This document shows positions 46,212 through 55,996 of a stretch of 64,000 nt of DNA, one piece after another. This DNA comes from CAVPJC01 sp963705155 (GTDB taxonomy: Bacteria; Chloroflexota; Anaerolineae; Anaerolineales; UBA4823): contig CAVPJC010000022.1 of the NCBI GenBank assembly GCA_963705155.1, positions 124,001 to 188,000 of the forward strand, read 5' to 3'. The stretch's first letter is position 1, and each line of letters begins with the position of its first letter. The notes below the pieces were generated by a model that did not search any database, was not told where the DNA came from, and worked only from the letters and a program-made list of their open reading frames with translations. A program made the translations under genes and the position numbers.

Positions 46212-46718
46212 TCAGGGTAAATTCGGGATGTAAGGCTGGATATGTGTGCGGTCAACGGCTTCCAGGAGCTGTCGCACCGGCAGGTGGGAGACCGGGTGGA
46301 GCAGCTCCGGGGCCAGGTCTGCGAGGGGCACTAGCACAAAGGCGCGCTCGCTCAGCCCCGGATGCGGCAGGGTCAGTGTGGGTGTGTTTAACACCAGATC
46401 GTCATAGAGCAAGATATCCAGGTCGATGAGGCGCGGGCCATTACGCCGTGTGGGTTTGCGGCCCAACCGGCCTTCGATCGCTTTCAGATGCTGCAGCAGC
46501 TCTTGAGGGCCCAGACGGGTTTCGACCCGGATAGCCTGGTTCAGGAATTCGGGCTGATCGAGAATGCCCCAGGGCGGTGTGATGTAAATTAGGGAGCAGG
46601 CAAGAACACGCACCGCGGGCGGCAGCGCCTGCCGGGCGGCCCTGAGGTTTTCCAGGCGGTCGCCAAGGTTGCTGCCCAGGGCAATGTACACAGTATGTTC
46701 AGGGGAATTGGTTATCAC
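46212..46718 (-). CDS. folK: 6-hydroxymethyl-dihydropterin pyrophosphokinase
   Basis: A 168-residue HPPK that transfers pyrophosphate from ATP to the pterin in folate synthesis, feeding dihydropteroate synthase. Visible motifs are VYIALGSNLGDR at the start, PPWGILDQPEFLN, and the signature GRKPTRRNGPRLIDLDILLYDD with the two catalytic aspartates. It follows a thiolase gene by 15 bases. The ORF is intact. Confidence 0.95.
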   Translation of the reverse strand: MITNSPEHTVYIALGSNLGDRLENLRAARQALPPAVRVLACSLIYITPPWGILDQPEFLNQAIRVETRLGPQELLQHLKAIEGRLGRKPTRRNGPRLIDLDILLYDDLVLNTPTLTLPHPGLSERAFVLVPLADLAPELLHPVSHLPVRQLLEAVDRTHIQPYIPNLP

Positions 46719-46733
46719 AAGGCTGGTTGGTGA

Positions 46734-47868
46734 CTAGATGCGCTCAATAATCGTGGCGGTGCCCATACCGTGGCCAATGCACATGGTCTGCAGGCCGTAC
46801 TGCCCGCCGCTGCGTTCCAACTCGTGGATCAGTTTGGTCATTAAAATGGCGCCGGTGGCGCCCAGAGGGTGACCCAGGGCAATCGCCCCACCGTTGGGGT
46901 TGACGCGGCTCAGATCGGGTCCGAGTGTTTTCGCCCAGGCCAAAACAACAGAGGCGAAGGCCTCATTGATTTCAATCACATCGATCTGCTCCAGGTCCAG
47001 ACCGGCGCGCTGTAGCACCATGTGTGTCGCGGGGATGGGGCCATCCAGCATCAGGACCGGGTCGGAGCCGACCACACTGCGGGCCACGATGCGGGCCAGC
47101 GGCATCAGGTTGTAGCGCCCCACCGCTCTGGTCGAGGCCAGCACCAGGGCGGCGCAGCCGTCGCTGATCTGGCTGGAGTTGCCGGCGGTGACCACGCCAC
47201 CTTCCTTAAATACCGGTTTTAGCGAAGCCATCCTGGCCCGGTCAGGCGGCATACGCACACCTTCATCCTGTGCAAAGGTGCGCCCATCGGGGAGTTGAAT
47301 GGGCAGGATTTGTTTCTCAAAACGCCCCTGCTGGATGGCGTGCATGGCGCGGGTGTGGCTCTGAAAGGCAAAATCATCCAGGTCGTCGCGCTTCAGCCCC
47401 CACTTTTCGGCGATCATCTCTGCGCTGAGGCCCTGGTGCAGCAATGGATAGGGGAAATCGGCAGGCCATTCCCTGGGCCAGTCGCTGCCGATGGGCTGGT
47501 GTGAGAGCATCTCGGTGCCCCCGGCGATGACGATATCCATATCGCCGGAGAGGATGGCCTGGGCGGCAAAGTGGACGGCCTGCTGCCCCGACCCGCACAT
47601 GCGGTTGAGGGTGACGGCGGGCACCTGGATGGGAAAGCCCGCCTTCAGGACGGCCAGGCGCGCCATGTTGGCTCCCTGGTCGCCCAGGGGAGTGACACAG
47701 CCCCAGACCACGTCCTCGACGGCAGCAGAATCGATCCCGGCCCGCTGCACGGCTTCTTGCAGCACAGCCGCGCTCGAGATTAACAGGGGCGATCGGGAAA
47801 AGCGCGCCCGTTGGCTTGCCCAGCCCAACGGCTGAGCGTACCGCGGAGATCACAAACACCTCGGGCAT
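46734..47868 (-). CDS. Acetyl-CoA acetyltransferase (thiolase, frameshifted)
   Basis: About 378 residues. It begins MPEVFVISAVRSAVGLGKPTG; the frame breaks near 47790, and the rest continues as LISSAAVLQEAV. The acylation cysteine is in NRMCGSGQQAVH. The active-site histidine is in GGAIALGHPLGATGA and the second cysteine in CIGHGMGTA. NEAFASVV is also conserved. It catalyses thiolysis of 3-ketoacyl-CoA or Claisen condensation of acetyl-CoA. The direction of use (beta-oxidation or biosynthesis) cannot be told from the neighbours. Confidence 0.92.
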
Positions 47869-47925
47869 GCGGCAAGGATACCACGAACTGGCGAAATTGC
47901 GTGATGGAAATCCCCCTTGAGCTAA

Positions 47926-47939
47926 GGCATTAACATTCT
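47926..47939 (+). repeat. Left terminal inverted repeat of the IS
   Basis: GGCATTAACATTCT, the exact complement of 49207-49220. Confidence 0.85.
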
Positions 47940-48016
47940 AATCTGAATAATGAGACAAAAAGGTCTTCTTCGGTATACTTGTGGCGCTCAAACATCAAGA
48001 ACCGGAGAAGACCCAA

Positions 48017-49203
48017 ATGGATTATAACAGTCACGCCCCCAACCGCACCGTCGATGAGAATGGGCTGATCTTCACCACCAGCAGCTTGTACGAGTATCTG
48101 CGGAACATCACCGATATACGGCAAGCCAAGGGCAAGCGCTATCCCTTGGCGATCCTGTTGTTGGTCATGATCCTGGCGAAGCTGTGTGGAGAAGACAAAC
48201 CGAGTGGGATCTGCGATTGGGTCAGGAGGCGGGTGCGGATGCTGAGCGAGATGAAAATCATCAAGCGTCCGCAAGCCCCCTGTCACATGACCTACCGGCG
48301 GGTGATGCAAACGATCATCCTGGCCGATGAATGGGACCAACTGCTGCACGACTACCATCAGCAGCGCCTGAAAACCGAGCAGGAGATCATCCTGACAATG
48401 GATGGGAAGACGCTGCGAGGCACGATCCACGCGGGGAAACACGCGGCACGCATCTGCTGACCGTCTATGTGCCTGACCAAGGATTGGCGCTGGTGCAAGC
48501 CCAAGTGGATCACAAGGAGAACGAGATTGTGGTCGCACCACACGTCTTGAAGCAGGTGAACCTGCAGGGTGCAATTGTGATGGGAGATGCCATGCATACT
48601 CAACGAGAGACCTCCCGCCAAATCGTAGAGGCGGGTGGTGATTATGTTTGGTTTGTCAAAGGAAACCAGGCCCGGACCGAGTGGGCCATTCAAAAGCTGT
48701 TTGTGCATGAAATGTGTAACCTGCGTCAGGGAGCTTCTATGGACAAGGACTTCCAAACTTGTGTCCAGGTGAGTAAGGGGCATGGGCGCTTGGAAACCCG
48801 CACCATCTCCGTTAGCACGTTGTTGAATGATTATTTGGATTGGCCGCATGTCGCGCAAGTCTTTCGCCTGGAGCGGATTCGTTGGCATCCGCATTTGCGC
48901 GGCAGAACACGCCAGGTGATCTATGGGCTGACTAGCCGGCCTCCGGAGCGCTCTTCACCGCAGCATTTGCTCGAGCTGACCCACGCCTATTGGGGGATTG
49001 AAAATGGCTTGCATCATCGCCGAGATGTCACCTTTGATGAAGATGCTACTCGCCTGACCCTGGGGAATGCTGGACGGATCATGGCGGCCTTGAACAACTT
49101 GGTGATCGGTTTATGTTTGCGTGTACATGGCTCGAATGTCGCCCAAGCAAGACGCCACTTTTCGGCTTGCCCTGCTGATGCCCTTCTCGCGGTTGTCACC
49201 TAA
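48017..49203 (+). CDS. ISAs1-family DDE transposase (frameshifted)
   Basis: About 395 residues. Start ATG 48017 with GGAGAAG upstream. The first catalytic Asp is in ILTMDGKTLRGT; the frame then breaks near 48450. The second Asp is in AIVMGDAMHTQ, and the Glu is in YWGIENGLHHRRDVTFDED. These match the ISAs1 (H-repeat) transposase layout. The single break could be an inactivating mutation or one more assembly indel; the remainder of both halves is free of stops. Confidence 0.9.
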
Positions 49204-49206
49204 ATG

Positions 49207-49220
49207 AGAATGTTAATGCC
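49207..49220 (-). repeat. Right terminal inverted repeat of the IS
   Basis: AGAATGTTAATGCC, the exact complement of 47926-47939. The next 258 bases up to the GH1 start hold no gene that I can support. Confidence 0.85.
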
Positions 49221-49478
49221 CTGCCTTAAGCTGTCTGCTTTTTATTTTTGAATAATTGAGGGCGAATTGCATGTCTTTGCGGAGGCCGGTGGTCTTCCGG
49301 CCCGCCTGCCCTGAGCGATGCTAAAGGCATTGTGCCGGGTGAAGCAATATCTCCACTGGTACTGGGCTGTTTTTCAAGATCACTCGCAGCAGCGCCCGGC
49401 ATTGAGGCTTATGATTGTCAAAACTGCATGGGCGGGCTACAATTGGCGTGGCAATTCAGCACCCAGACAGGAGAGCTT

Positions 49479-50805
49479 ATGGCGCAGGCAACATATCATT
49501 TTCCACGCGGTTTTCTTTGGGGAACGGCAACTGCCGCTCATCAGGTGGAGGGCAACAACACCAACAACAACTGGTCTGCGTGGGAAAAGCAGCCGGGGCG
49601 CATCGCCCAGGGTCAGCATGCCGGGCTGGCCTGCGATTGGTGGGGCGGGCGCTGGCGCGAGGATTTTGACCGCGCCGCAGACGCCGGGCAGAACGCGCAC
49701 CGAATGTCGGTGGAGTGGAGCCGCATCCAGCCTGCGCCAGACCGCTGGGATGAAGCGGCGCTGGACCGCTACCGCGAGATGCTGCGCGGCCTGGTCGAGC
49801 GCGGCATGACCCCCATGGTGACCCTGCACCACTTCAGCGACCCGCTCTGGCTGGTGGAGCAGGGCGGCTGGGAAAATGAACAGGTGACAGCCCACTTTGA
49901 GAAATTCGTGAGCAAAGTGGTGGAAGCCTGCCAAGAGTACGTCAACCTGTGGGTGACGCTCAACGAGCCCAATGTTTACGCCGGCAACGGCTATGTGACC
50001 GGCGATTTCCCGCCGGGCAAGCACGATCTGCAGGCGTCTTTCCGGGTGATGGTGAACCTGGTGCGCGCCCATGCCGCTGCTTACCACGCCATCCACAAGC
50101 TGCAGCCCCAGGCGCGTGTGGGTTTGGCGATCATGTACCGCGGCTTTACCCCGGCCAAAACCTGGTCGCCGTTGGATCGTGGTCGCCTCGGCGATGATGT
50201 CGCGCCAGTTCAACGATTTCTTCCCGCGGGCCTTGATGGATGGCGTAGCGCGCCTTCCGTTCGGCTCGGTGCGCATTCCCCAGGCCAAAGGCACGCAGGA
50301 TTACCTGGGGGTCAATTATTACACCAGCGAGCTGATCGCCTTCACGCCAGACGCCAACCAGGCTTTCTCGCGGCGCTTCTTCCCCAAAGGTGTGGAATTG
50401 AGCGCCACTAATTTTATCGCCAACCAGCCGCTGGGCATGTTCGAGGCGGTCAAATGGGGGCTGCAGTTCAAAACGCCGATGATCATCACCGAAAACGGCA
50501 TCGAAGACCCGGATGACCGCCTGCGCCCGCGCTACCTGGTGGAGCACCTGCACCAGGTATGGCGGGCGGTGAACTTCAACTACCCGGTAAAGGGCTATTT
50601 CCACTGGACGCTGGTGGATAATTTCGAGTGGGAGCGCGGCTGGACGCAGCGCTTTGGCCTGTGGGAGCTGGATCCCGAGACCCAGGCGCGGCGCAAACGC
50701 CCCAGCGCCGATCTGTATGCCGAAATCTGCCGCGAAAACGGCATTTCATCGGATGTGGTGGCGCGCTACACCCCCGAAGTTTTCAGCAAGCTGTTCCCAA
50801 ACTGA
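49479..50805 (+). CDS. Family 1 glycoside hydrolase (beta-glucosidase type, frameshifted)
   Basis: About 442 residues with the GH1 TIM barrel. The N-terminal signature is FPRGFLWGTATAAHQVEG. The acid/base glutamate is in WVTLNEPNVY and the nucleophile glutamate in MIITENGIED. The aglycone region GYFHWTLVDNFEWERGW is intact. The frame breaks near 50178 (…SPLDR, then VVASAMMSRQFNDFF). AGGAG lies five bases before the ATG. It should cleave beta-linked disaccharides in the cytoplasm, since no signal peptide is present. Confidence 0.93.
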
Positions 50806-50806
50806 T

Positions 50807-51778
50807 ATGAGCCGCCTGGCGTACGATTGGAAAACGGTGGTGTGCCGCCCGGCCTTGCCCATGGATACACCCGATGTGCTGAGACTGACGGCCAAAATCT
50901 GGGACGGGCACGATTATGTTCCCCAGGTGTGGGAGAGTTGGCTGGCAGACCCCAGCCTGCTGACGGTGGTGGCTGAGTACGGCGGGCGGGTGGTGGGGCT
51001 GTACTGCCTGGCCCGCCAGGGGCCGGGGGAGTGGTGGCTGCAAGGGCTGCGGGTGGACCCCGATTACCAGGGTCGCGGGATTGCCTCACGCCTGCACGAT
51101 TACATGCTGGCGCACTGGCAGAGCGCCTGCGATGGCGTGCTGCGCCTGGGGACCTCGGAAAAACGCCTGCCGGTGCAGCACCTGTGCCAGCGCAGCGGCT
51201 TTCGCAAGGTGGGGGCTTACCGCTGGTACCAGGCTGCCGCGCTGGAAATGGGCGGGCATTCTTTCCGACCGGTGCAGCCGTCAGAAATACCTCGCGCTGT
51301 GCAAGCTGCCGTGAACAACCCGCTGTCTGAGCTGTGTTTCGGGTTGATGGACCTGGGCTGGGAGTGGGCGGCGCCCACCCCCGAGCGCATGGCGGCGGCG
51401 GTGGAGCGTGGACGGGCTTACTGGTGGGAGCCGGGCGCCGGGCTGCTCGTGCTGGGGGAGGACGATGAGGGGCCGGAGCTGTTCCCGGCGGTGCAGCTGT
51501 GCGCCTGTGCGCTGGAGCGGCTGCCCGCCTTGCTGGGCGAATACCGCTGGCTGGCGGCAGCGCTGGGCTACCAACGGGCGGTGTGGGTGGCGCCCACCCA
51601 GCCGCAGCTCATCGCCGCCCTGCAGGCAGCCGGTTTTGAGCCGGCGTGGGAGCACGCGCTGTACCTGTACGAGAAGAAACAGCCGACCCGCCGGGTAGGT
51701 TATGGTATAATCCGCAAGCGCCAGCGGAGGTTCAAACCGCCGGGCGTTTTTTTGGAGAGGTCGCGTAGTCTGGCCTAG
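50807..51778 (+). CDS. GNAT N-acetyltransferase with a second GNAT-like half
   Basis: A 323-residue protein. The N-terminal GNAT domain (residues 10-150) has the acetyl-CoA loop LRVDPDYQGRGIASRLHDY. The second half (about 165-300) keeps a similar strand pattern and a C-terminal LIAALQAAGFEPAWEHALYLYEK but lacks a clear pyrophosphate loop. The substrate is unknown. It starts two bases after the GH1 stop codon. The last 25 bases of the frame overlap the tRNA-Ser gene and its TATAAT; either the overlap is real or an indel has removed an earlier stop. Confidence 0.85.
   Translation: MSRLAYDWKTVVCRPALPMDTPDVLRLTAKIWDGHDYVPQVWESWLADPSLLTVVAEYGGRVVGLYCLARQGPGEWWLQGLRVDPDYQGRGIASRLHDYMLAHWQSACDGVLRLGTSEKRLPVQHLCQRSGFRKVGAYRWYQAAALEMGGHSFRPVQPSEIPRAVQAAVNNPLSELCFGLMDLGWEWAAPTPERMAAAVERGRAYWWEPGAGLLVLGEDDEGPELFPAVQLCACALERLPALLGEYRWLAAALGYQRAVWVAPTQPQLIAALQAAGFEPAWEHALYLYEKKQPTRRVGYGIIRKRQRRFKPPGVFLERSRSLA
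51706..51711 (+). promoter_or_regulatory. -10 element upstream of tRNA-Ser
   Basis: Perfect TATAAT inside the 3' end of the GNAT frame, 42 bases before the tRNA. The matching -35 is weak. Confidence 0.45.
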
Positions 51779-51843
51779 CGCGCACGCCTGGAGAGCGTGT
51801 TTCCTGCAAAGGAACGAGGGTTCGAATCCCTCCCTCTCCGCCA
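51754..51843 (+). tRNA. tRNA-Ser (anticodon GGA)
   Basis: Acceptor GGAGAGG with CCTCTCC, anticodon stem CACGC with GCGTG around loop CTGGAGA (anticodon GGA), a long class II variable arm (TTTCCTGCAAAGGAACG), T arm GAGGG-TTCGAAT-CCCTC, discriminator G and an encoded CCA (51841-51843). All stems pair well. Confidence 0.95.
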
Positions 51844-51851
51844 GGAAAAGT

Positions 51852-51874
51852 CCACTCATGTGAGTGGGCTTTTT
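51852..51874 (+). terminator. tRNA-Ser terminator
   Basis: CCACTC (51852-51857), ATGT loop, GAGTGG (51862-51867), then GC and five Ts. Confidence 0.8.
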
Positions 51875-52057
51875 GTTTGACAAGCGCTCCTTATGCGACT
51901 ATGTGACGCCCTGCGGGGTCACCCGCACCAGAAGAAAGCCTATACGTTCGACAAAATTGCGCGATACTAGAACCAAGGATTCAGGTTTATTCGGGCGTCA
52001 AGATCGACAAACCCAGATTACGAAGCTAAAATGCAGATCATTCAAGGGAGGCGACCG

Positions 52058-52837
52058 ATGAAACCACCGGGGAGCATGCGACCACTGGGCATTGTCGGGT
52101 CGATCGTTCTGTTCATCGTTCCAGCCATCGTTCTCTATTGGACCCACTTCTTCATCATTCCTGGTTATGTCAGCAGCACCGGATATCCTTACCTGGTGGG
52201 GTACTTGATAGGTTGGCCCACAACAATGGCATTGTTCCTGATGGCTGCCCTGATCGGCTACAGGCTTGAGGGCAACGCGATCCATTGGAAGAGTTTCGCC
52301 TCGCGGTTCTGGTTGGGGAGAATGACCGGTAAGGATTGGCTTTGGACATCAGGGCTCTTCATCATTTCGATGACGCTGTATTTTGGCCTTGGATTCACAA
52401 GCCAATCGCTCGCCCGGATCCCTATCCTGGCGCCGCACCCGCTGATGCCTCCCGACTTTGGCCCGGAGGCCGCGAGCGCACGAGTCCCGGGCATGTTTAT
52501 GGGGATGTCTCTTGCCGGTAAGTGGTGGGTAGCCCTGGTTTTCCTGATCGGGTGGCTATTAAACATATTCGGTGAGGAGTTCTGGTTTCGCGGTTACCTT
52601 CTACCAAGGCAGGAGCTTGCGATGGGGGCACGCGCGTGGATTGTAAACGGTTTGATGTTCGGGTTCAATCACATCTGGCAGCCCTGGAACCTGTTGCTCA
52701 TCGTCCCAGCGGCATTGGTGGGGGTGTACGTTGTGCAAAGGAGGCGTAACATCTGGATCTTGATAGTGACGCACGGAGTGATGAACCTGACGTTGGTTTT
52801 AATGGTGGTGCTCAACGTTGCCGGGATCAATGTTTAG
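52058..52837 (+). CDS. CPBP-family intramembrane metalloprotease
   Basis: A 259-residue protein with about seven membrane helices. It has the family motifs EExxxR (FGEEFWFRGYLLPR) and FNHxW (MFGFNHIWQP), plus a last conserved His in IVTHGVMNL, which together form the glutamate/zinc site. It may cleave prenylated or signal-type membrane segments, or act in bacteriocin self-protection in other organisms. ATG 52058 follows GGGAGG. The 243 bases to the next gene hold nothing recognisable. Confidence 0.9.
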   Translation: MKPPGSMRPLGIVGSIVLFIVPAIVLYWTHFFIIPGYVSSTGYPYLVGYLIGWPTTMALFLMAALIGYRLEGNAIHWKSFASRFWLGRMTGKDWLWTSGLFIISMTLYFGLGFTSQSLARIPILAPHPLMPPDFGPEAASARVPGMFMGMSLAGKWWVALVFLIGWLLNIFGEEFWFRGYLLPRQELAMGARAWIVNGLMFGFNHIWQPWNLLLIVPAALVGVYVVQRRRNIWILIVTHGVMNLTLVLMVVLNVAGINV

Positions 52838-53080
52838 CTCTGGTGCGCCCCGGCAACTGCCCAACAACTCGCCAAATCAAACTCATGAGGGTGCGCGTTG
52901 AATTGAGACCTGTCCTGCCCGTCTGCGTGAGTACAGCGGGGGGCTTGCTGTTAATCGCGGTAAAATCGGTGACAAGCCGTTGCCCAATATAGGAAATGTG
53001 CCTGTACTGATTGCAGCGAAGAATCGTCTTGTGTTAACGTAGCGTGAATCAAACGTAATATTGGAGTATCTGGTAAAGAA

Positions 53081-53929
53081 GTGAACTATTTAACTTATTT
53101 TGAGAAACAAAACAAATACTTCACTACAACCGTTGGATTTGTGCTGATCGGACTTATAGGTCTCACTGACTACCTGACCGGGTATGAGTTAGCTTTTTCG
53201 GTATTCTATGTGATCCCGATTTCCCTCGTCACCTGGTATGCGAGCCGGCAGCTCGGAATTGTAATGTCGCTTGCCAGCGCCATTGTATGGCTTGGCGCCG
53301 ATATAGGCACAGGACATACTTACTCACATCCTCTGATCCCGATTTGGAACACTCTCATCCGGCTTGCCTTTTATGTTTTCATCACATTGCTGCTGTCAGC
53401 ATTAAGAAACGTTACGGAACATGAAAGAGAATTAGCCCGTAAAGACTATTTGACTGGCGCCGTGAATTCCCGTCTCTTTTATGAATTAGCGCAAAGGGAA
53501 ATTGACCGTTTACAAAGATATCAACACCCACTTACTCTGGCTTATGTTGACCTTGACAACTTTAAGAGCATCAACGACCGCTTCGGACATGCTGAAGGCG
53601 ACCGGGTTCTCTGTACAGTGGTGAGTTGTGCCAGAAAATATTTGCGGAAAACAGATGTGGTCGCACGACTCGGCGGCGATGAATTTGTGTTTTTATTGCC
53701 CGAAACCGACCAGGACTCTGCCCGCGTTGCACTAACAAAAATTCATGCCAGGCTTTTAGAAGAAATGCGACAAAACAACTGGCCCATAACCTTGAGCGTT
53801 GGTGTATTAACGTGCAACAGCAGCGCTCCCTATACAACTGACGAATTGGTGAGAATAACCGATGAATTAATGTACTCGGTGAAGGGTGACGGCAAAAATG
53901 ATATTGTGTTTTCCACATACGCGGGCTGA
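53081..53929 (+). CDS. Membrane diguanylate cyclase (GGDEF)
   Basis: A 282-residue protein. Three to four N-terminal membrane helices (about 15-110) are followed by a GGDEF domain. The active site reads RLGGDEFVF and is preceded by an inhibitory I-site RKTD exactly five residues upstream. DLDNFKSINDRFGHAEGD is the metal/GTP-binding region. It should make cyclic di-GMP from GTP and be product-inhibited. Start codon GTG at 53081. The 277 bases that follow show no gene. Confidence 0.94.
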   Translation: MNYLTYFEKQNKYFTTTVGFVLIGLIGLTDYLTGYELAFSVFYVIPISLVTWYASRQLGIVMSLASAIVWLGADIGTGHTYSHPLIPIWNTLIRLAFYVFITLLLSALRNVTEHERELARKDYLTGAVNSRLFYELAQREIDRLQRYQHPLTLAYVDLDNFKSINDRFGHAEGDRVLCTVVSCARKYLRKTDVVARLGGDEFVFLLPETDQDSARVALTKIHARLLEEMRQNNWPITLSVGVLTCNSSAPYTTDELVRITDELMYSVKGDGKNDIVFSTYAG

Positions 53930-54206
53930 CGCCAGGGTGCATCCGACTTAATTTCATCCGTTTTGCTGTACCTGATCGAACCACCCAAGAAGGAATCCAC
54001 ATATCACGCGTATTGCCGTCATTGCCCGGTGAAGCCGGGGGATGGGGATTGGCCGCTGCCAACCGATAAACGGAGAGCGAAAGACCGGCCTGTGAAAGCG
54101 GTGCAAATTGCCTGAAACGGCGCGATAATGCAGGTGGGCGTCGCTGAATGGCGTTGAGCAACGGGCGCAGACCCCTGGGCGGCGCCGGGGTACACGAGGA
54201 GGGGTT

Positions 54207-54590
54207 ATGGAACACATCGTAACCGCAGCGAGCATTTTGTTCGGGTTTTTATTTGCGGGGTTTTGGTGGGCTTTGGACCGCGAATTGAAGTTTCCCCAGG
54301 AACAGCGCCACTTTAAACCGGCGTATGCGCTCCTGCTGGCGACCATGCTCCTGCTCGCCGTTTTTGGAGTGCTCCTGCCATTGCAATCGCTGATCGATGA
54401 CAATCCGTCTTTGCGCCCTCCCGTTGCTGGAATCGCTGCCGGCCTGGTGGGGGTATTCGGCTATATGCTCACCGAACTGGGGCACTACAGTGTGTATCGC
54501 CGCCCGATCTATTACGGGCGTTACGAGCGTTTCATTTTTGTTGTCACTGTCATCTCGATGCTGGCGCTGGTGATCTGGGCGGTTCGATGA
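54207..54590 (+). CDS. Small four-helix membrane protein
   Basis: A 127-residue protein with four predicted membrane helices (about 5-22, 42-62, 72-92 and 108-126). AGGAGGGG is right before the ATG. I do not recognise a family. It starts a cluster of plus-strand membrane genes. Confidence 0.7.
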   Translation: MEHIVTAASILFGFLFAGFWWALDRELKFPQEQRHFKPAYALLLATMLLLAVFGVLLPLQSLIDDNPSLRPPVAGIAAGLVGVFGYMLTELGHYSVYRRPIYYGRYERFIFVVTVISMLALVIWAVR

Positions 54591-54679
54591 GGGTTGGTCA
54601 CGATAACTAGCCAGCCTGACATGCGTGCCGCCTGGCATGCCGGTTATTCATGGACGGTGTTTTTCGGCCGAGGTGAAAA

Positions 54680-55383
54680 ATGAACACACAACAGAAGATC
54701 TTTACCCCGCGTGTTATCATCCAGGTTTTGTTTTTTGTTATCGTGATCCCGTTCCTGCCGCTGTTGATCTCCTGGCGCTGGGACTGGTGGGAAGCCTGGA
54801 TCTATGCCATCATCTGCATTCTGGGTTTTGCCGTCAGCCGGGCGCTGGCGGCGCGGCGCCATCCAGACCTGATCGCCGAACGCGCCCGCTTCCTGCAACA
54901 TGCAGACGCCAAACCCTGGGATAAACTCCTGGCGCCGTTGGTCGGGCTTGGGCGGCGGGCTGGTCCCGCTGGTCGCCGGGCTGGATGCGCTGTTTGAGCT
55001 GGATCGCCGGCGTTCAGCTCATGGGTGAAAATCCTGGCGCTGGCCGTCATCCTGGCGGGATATGCCCTGGGGGCGTATGCCTTGATTGAAAACCGCTTTT
55101 TCTCCGGCATGGTGCGCATCCAGACAGAGCGCGGCCACCGGGTGGTGTCCAGCGGCCCCTACCGCTGGGTACGCCATCCCGGCTACCTGGGAGCGCTGTT
55201 GACCTACCTGGCAACGCCGGTCTTCCTGGATTCGCGCTGGGCGTTCCTGCCGGCCGTGTTTCTCGCGATTGTCCTGGTCATCCGCACCGCTCTGGAAGAC
55301 GAGCACCTTGCAGGCACGAACTGAACGGCTACCGTGAGTATACCCGGCGGGTGCGCTACCGCCTGCTGCCGGGGATCTGGTGA
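54680..55383 (+). CDS. Isoprenylcysteine-carboxyl-methyltransferase-like protein 1 (three frameshifts)
   Basis: About 234 residues with several membrane helices. The C-terminal conserved region GPYRWVRHPGYLGALL and the final ED...LxGYREYTRRVRYRLLPGIW are those of the ICMT/PEMT membrane methyltransferase superfamily, which bind S-adenosylmethionine. The frame breaks near 54960, 55015 and 55310, each time with the family sequence continuing in another frame. The methyl acceptor is unknown. A related intact gene lies at 55997. Confidence 0.85.
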
Positions 55384-55432
55384 CAGCGCTGCCCGGCTTC
55401 GAGCGAATTGCCCGGAAGACGAGGGGATGATT

Positions 55433-55935
55433 ATGGCGGATGAGCCCATCTACACTGAGCGGGTCACCTCAAAGCGGACCCAGGTGTTCTTCCTGGCACT
55501 GACCCTGCTCTCTGCCAGCCTGGGTGTCTGGCGGGCGAAAGTTGCTGGTTGGGATGCGCTGGCTGTTGTCCTGGCCTGCTTTTCCTGTTTCTTCTTTTTC
55601 TACACGCTCAATTACCGCATGCTCGTGATCCGTTTCACCCCCGGGGCGCTCAGGTTCACCTATGGCGTCTTTACATGGAGGGTTCCGGTGGATAACATTG
55701 AGGCTTGCGCTCTGGATGAGATGCCCGTTTTGATGAAGTACGGCGGTGCGGGGATACACTTTATGGTTATTCGTAAGCGTTACCGCGCCTCGTTCAATTT
55801 CCTTGAGCATCCGCGAGTTGTGGTCGCTCTCAAGCGAAAGGTGGGGCCTGTGCGAGATATTTCCTTCTCGAGCGCCAGCCGGATCGGCTATTGCGGCTCA
55901 TTCGGGAGGCTGTAGCTGCGAGCCGCGCCGTCTGA
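55433..55935 (+). CDS. PH-like membrane protein (C-terminus frameshifted)
   Basis: About 167 residues: two membrane helices (about 20-55) followed by a beta-rich segment (LNYRMLVIRFTPGALRFTYGVFTWRVPVDNIEAC), typical of bacterial PH-like (bPH) proteins. Near 55870 the natural C-terminus RQPDRLLRLIREAVAASRAV lies in another frame and stops at 55935. ATG 55433 has GAGGGG six bases upstream. Function unknown. Confidence 0.7.
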
Positions 55936-55996
55936 CCCGGCGCGCCGCAGGGGTTTCTTTCGAGTTGTCATCCACGCTTCGTAGTGAGTTTGGCAG

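Larger units (their letters stand above)
47926..49220. mobile_element. ISAs1-family insertion sequence
   Basis: A 1.3-kb element bounded by perfect 14-bp inverted repeats GGCATTAACATTCT (47926-47939) and AGAATGTTAATGCC (49207-49220), enclosing one transposase gene. I see no clear target duplication next to the repeats, so the outer ends may reach one to three bases further or the flank has changed. It sits between the divergent thiolase and GH1 genes. Confidence 0.85.
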
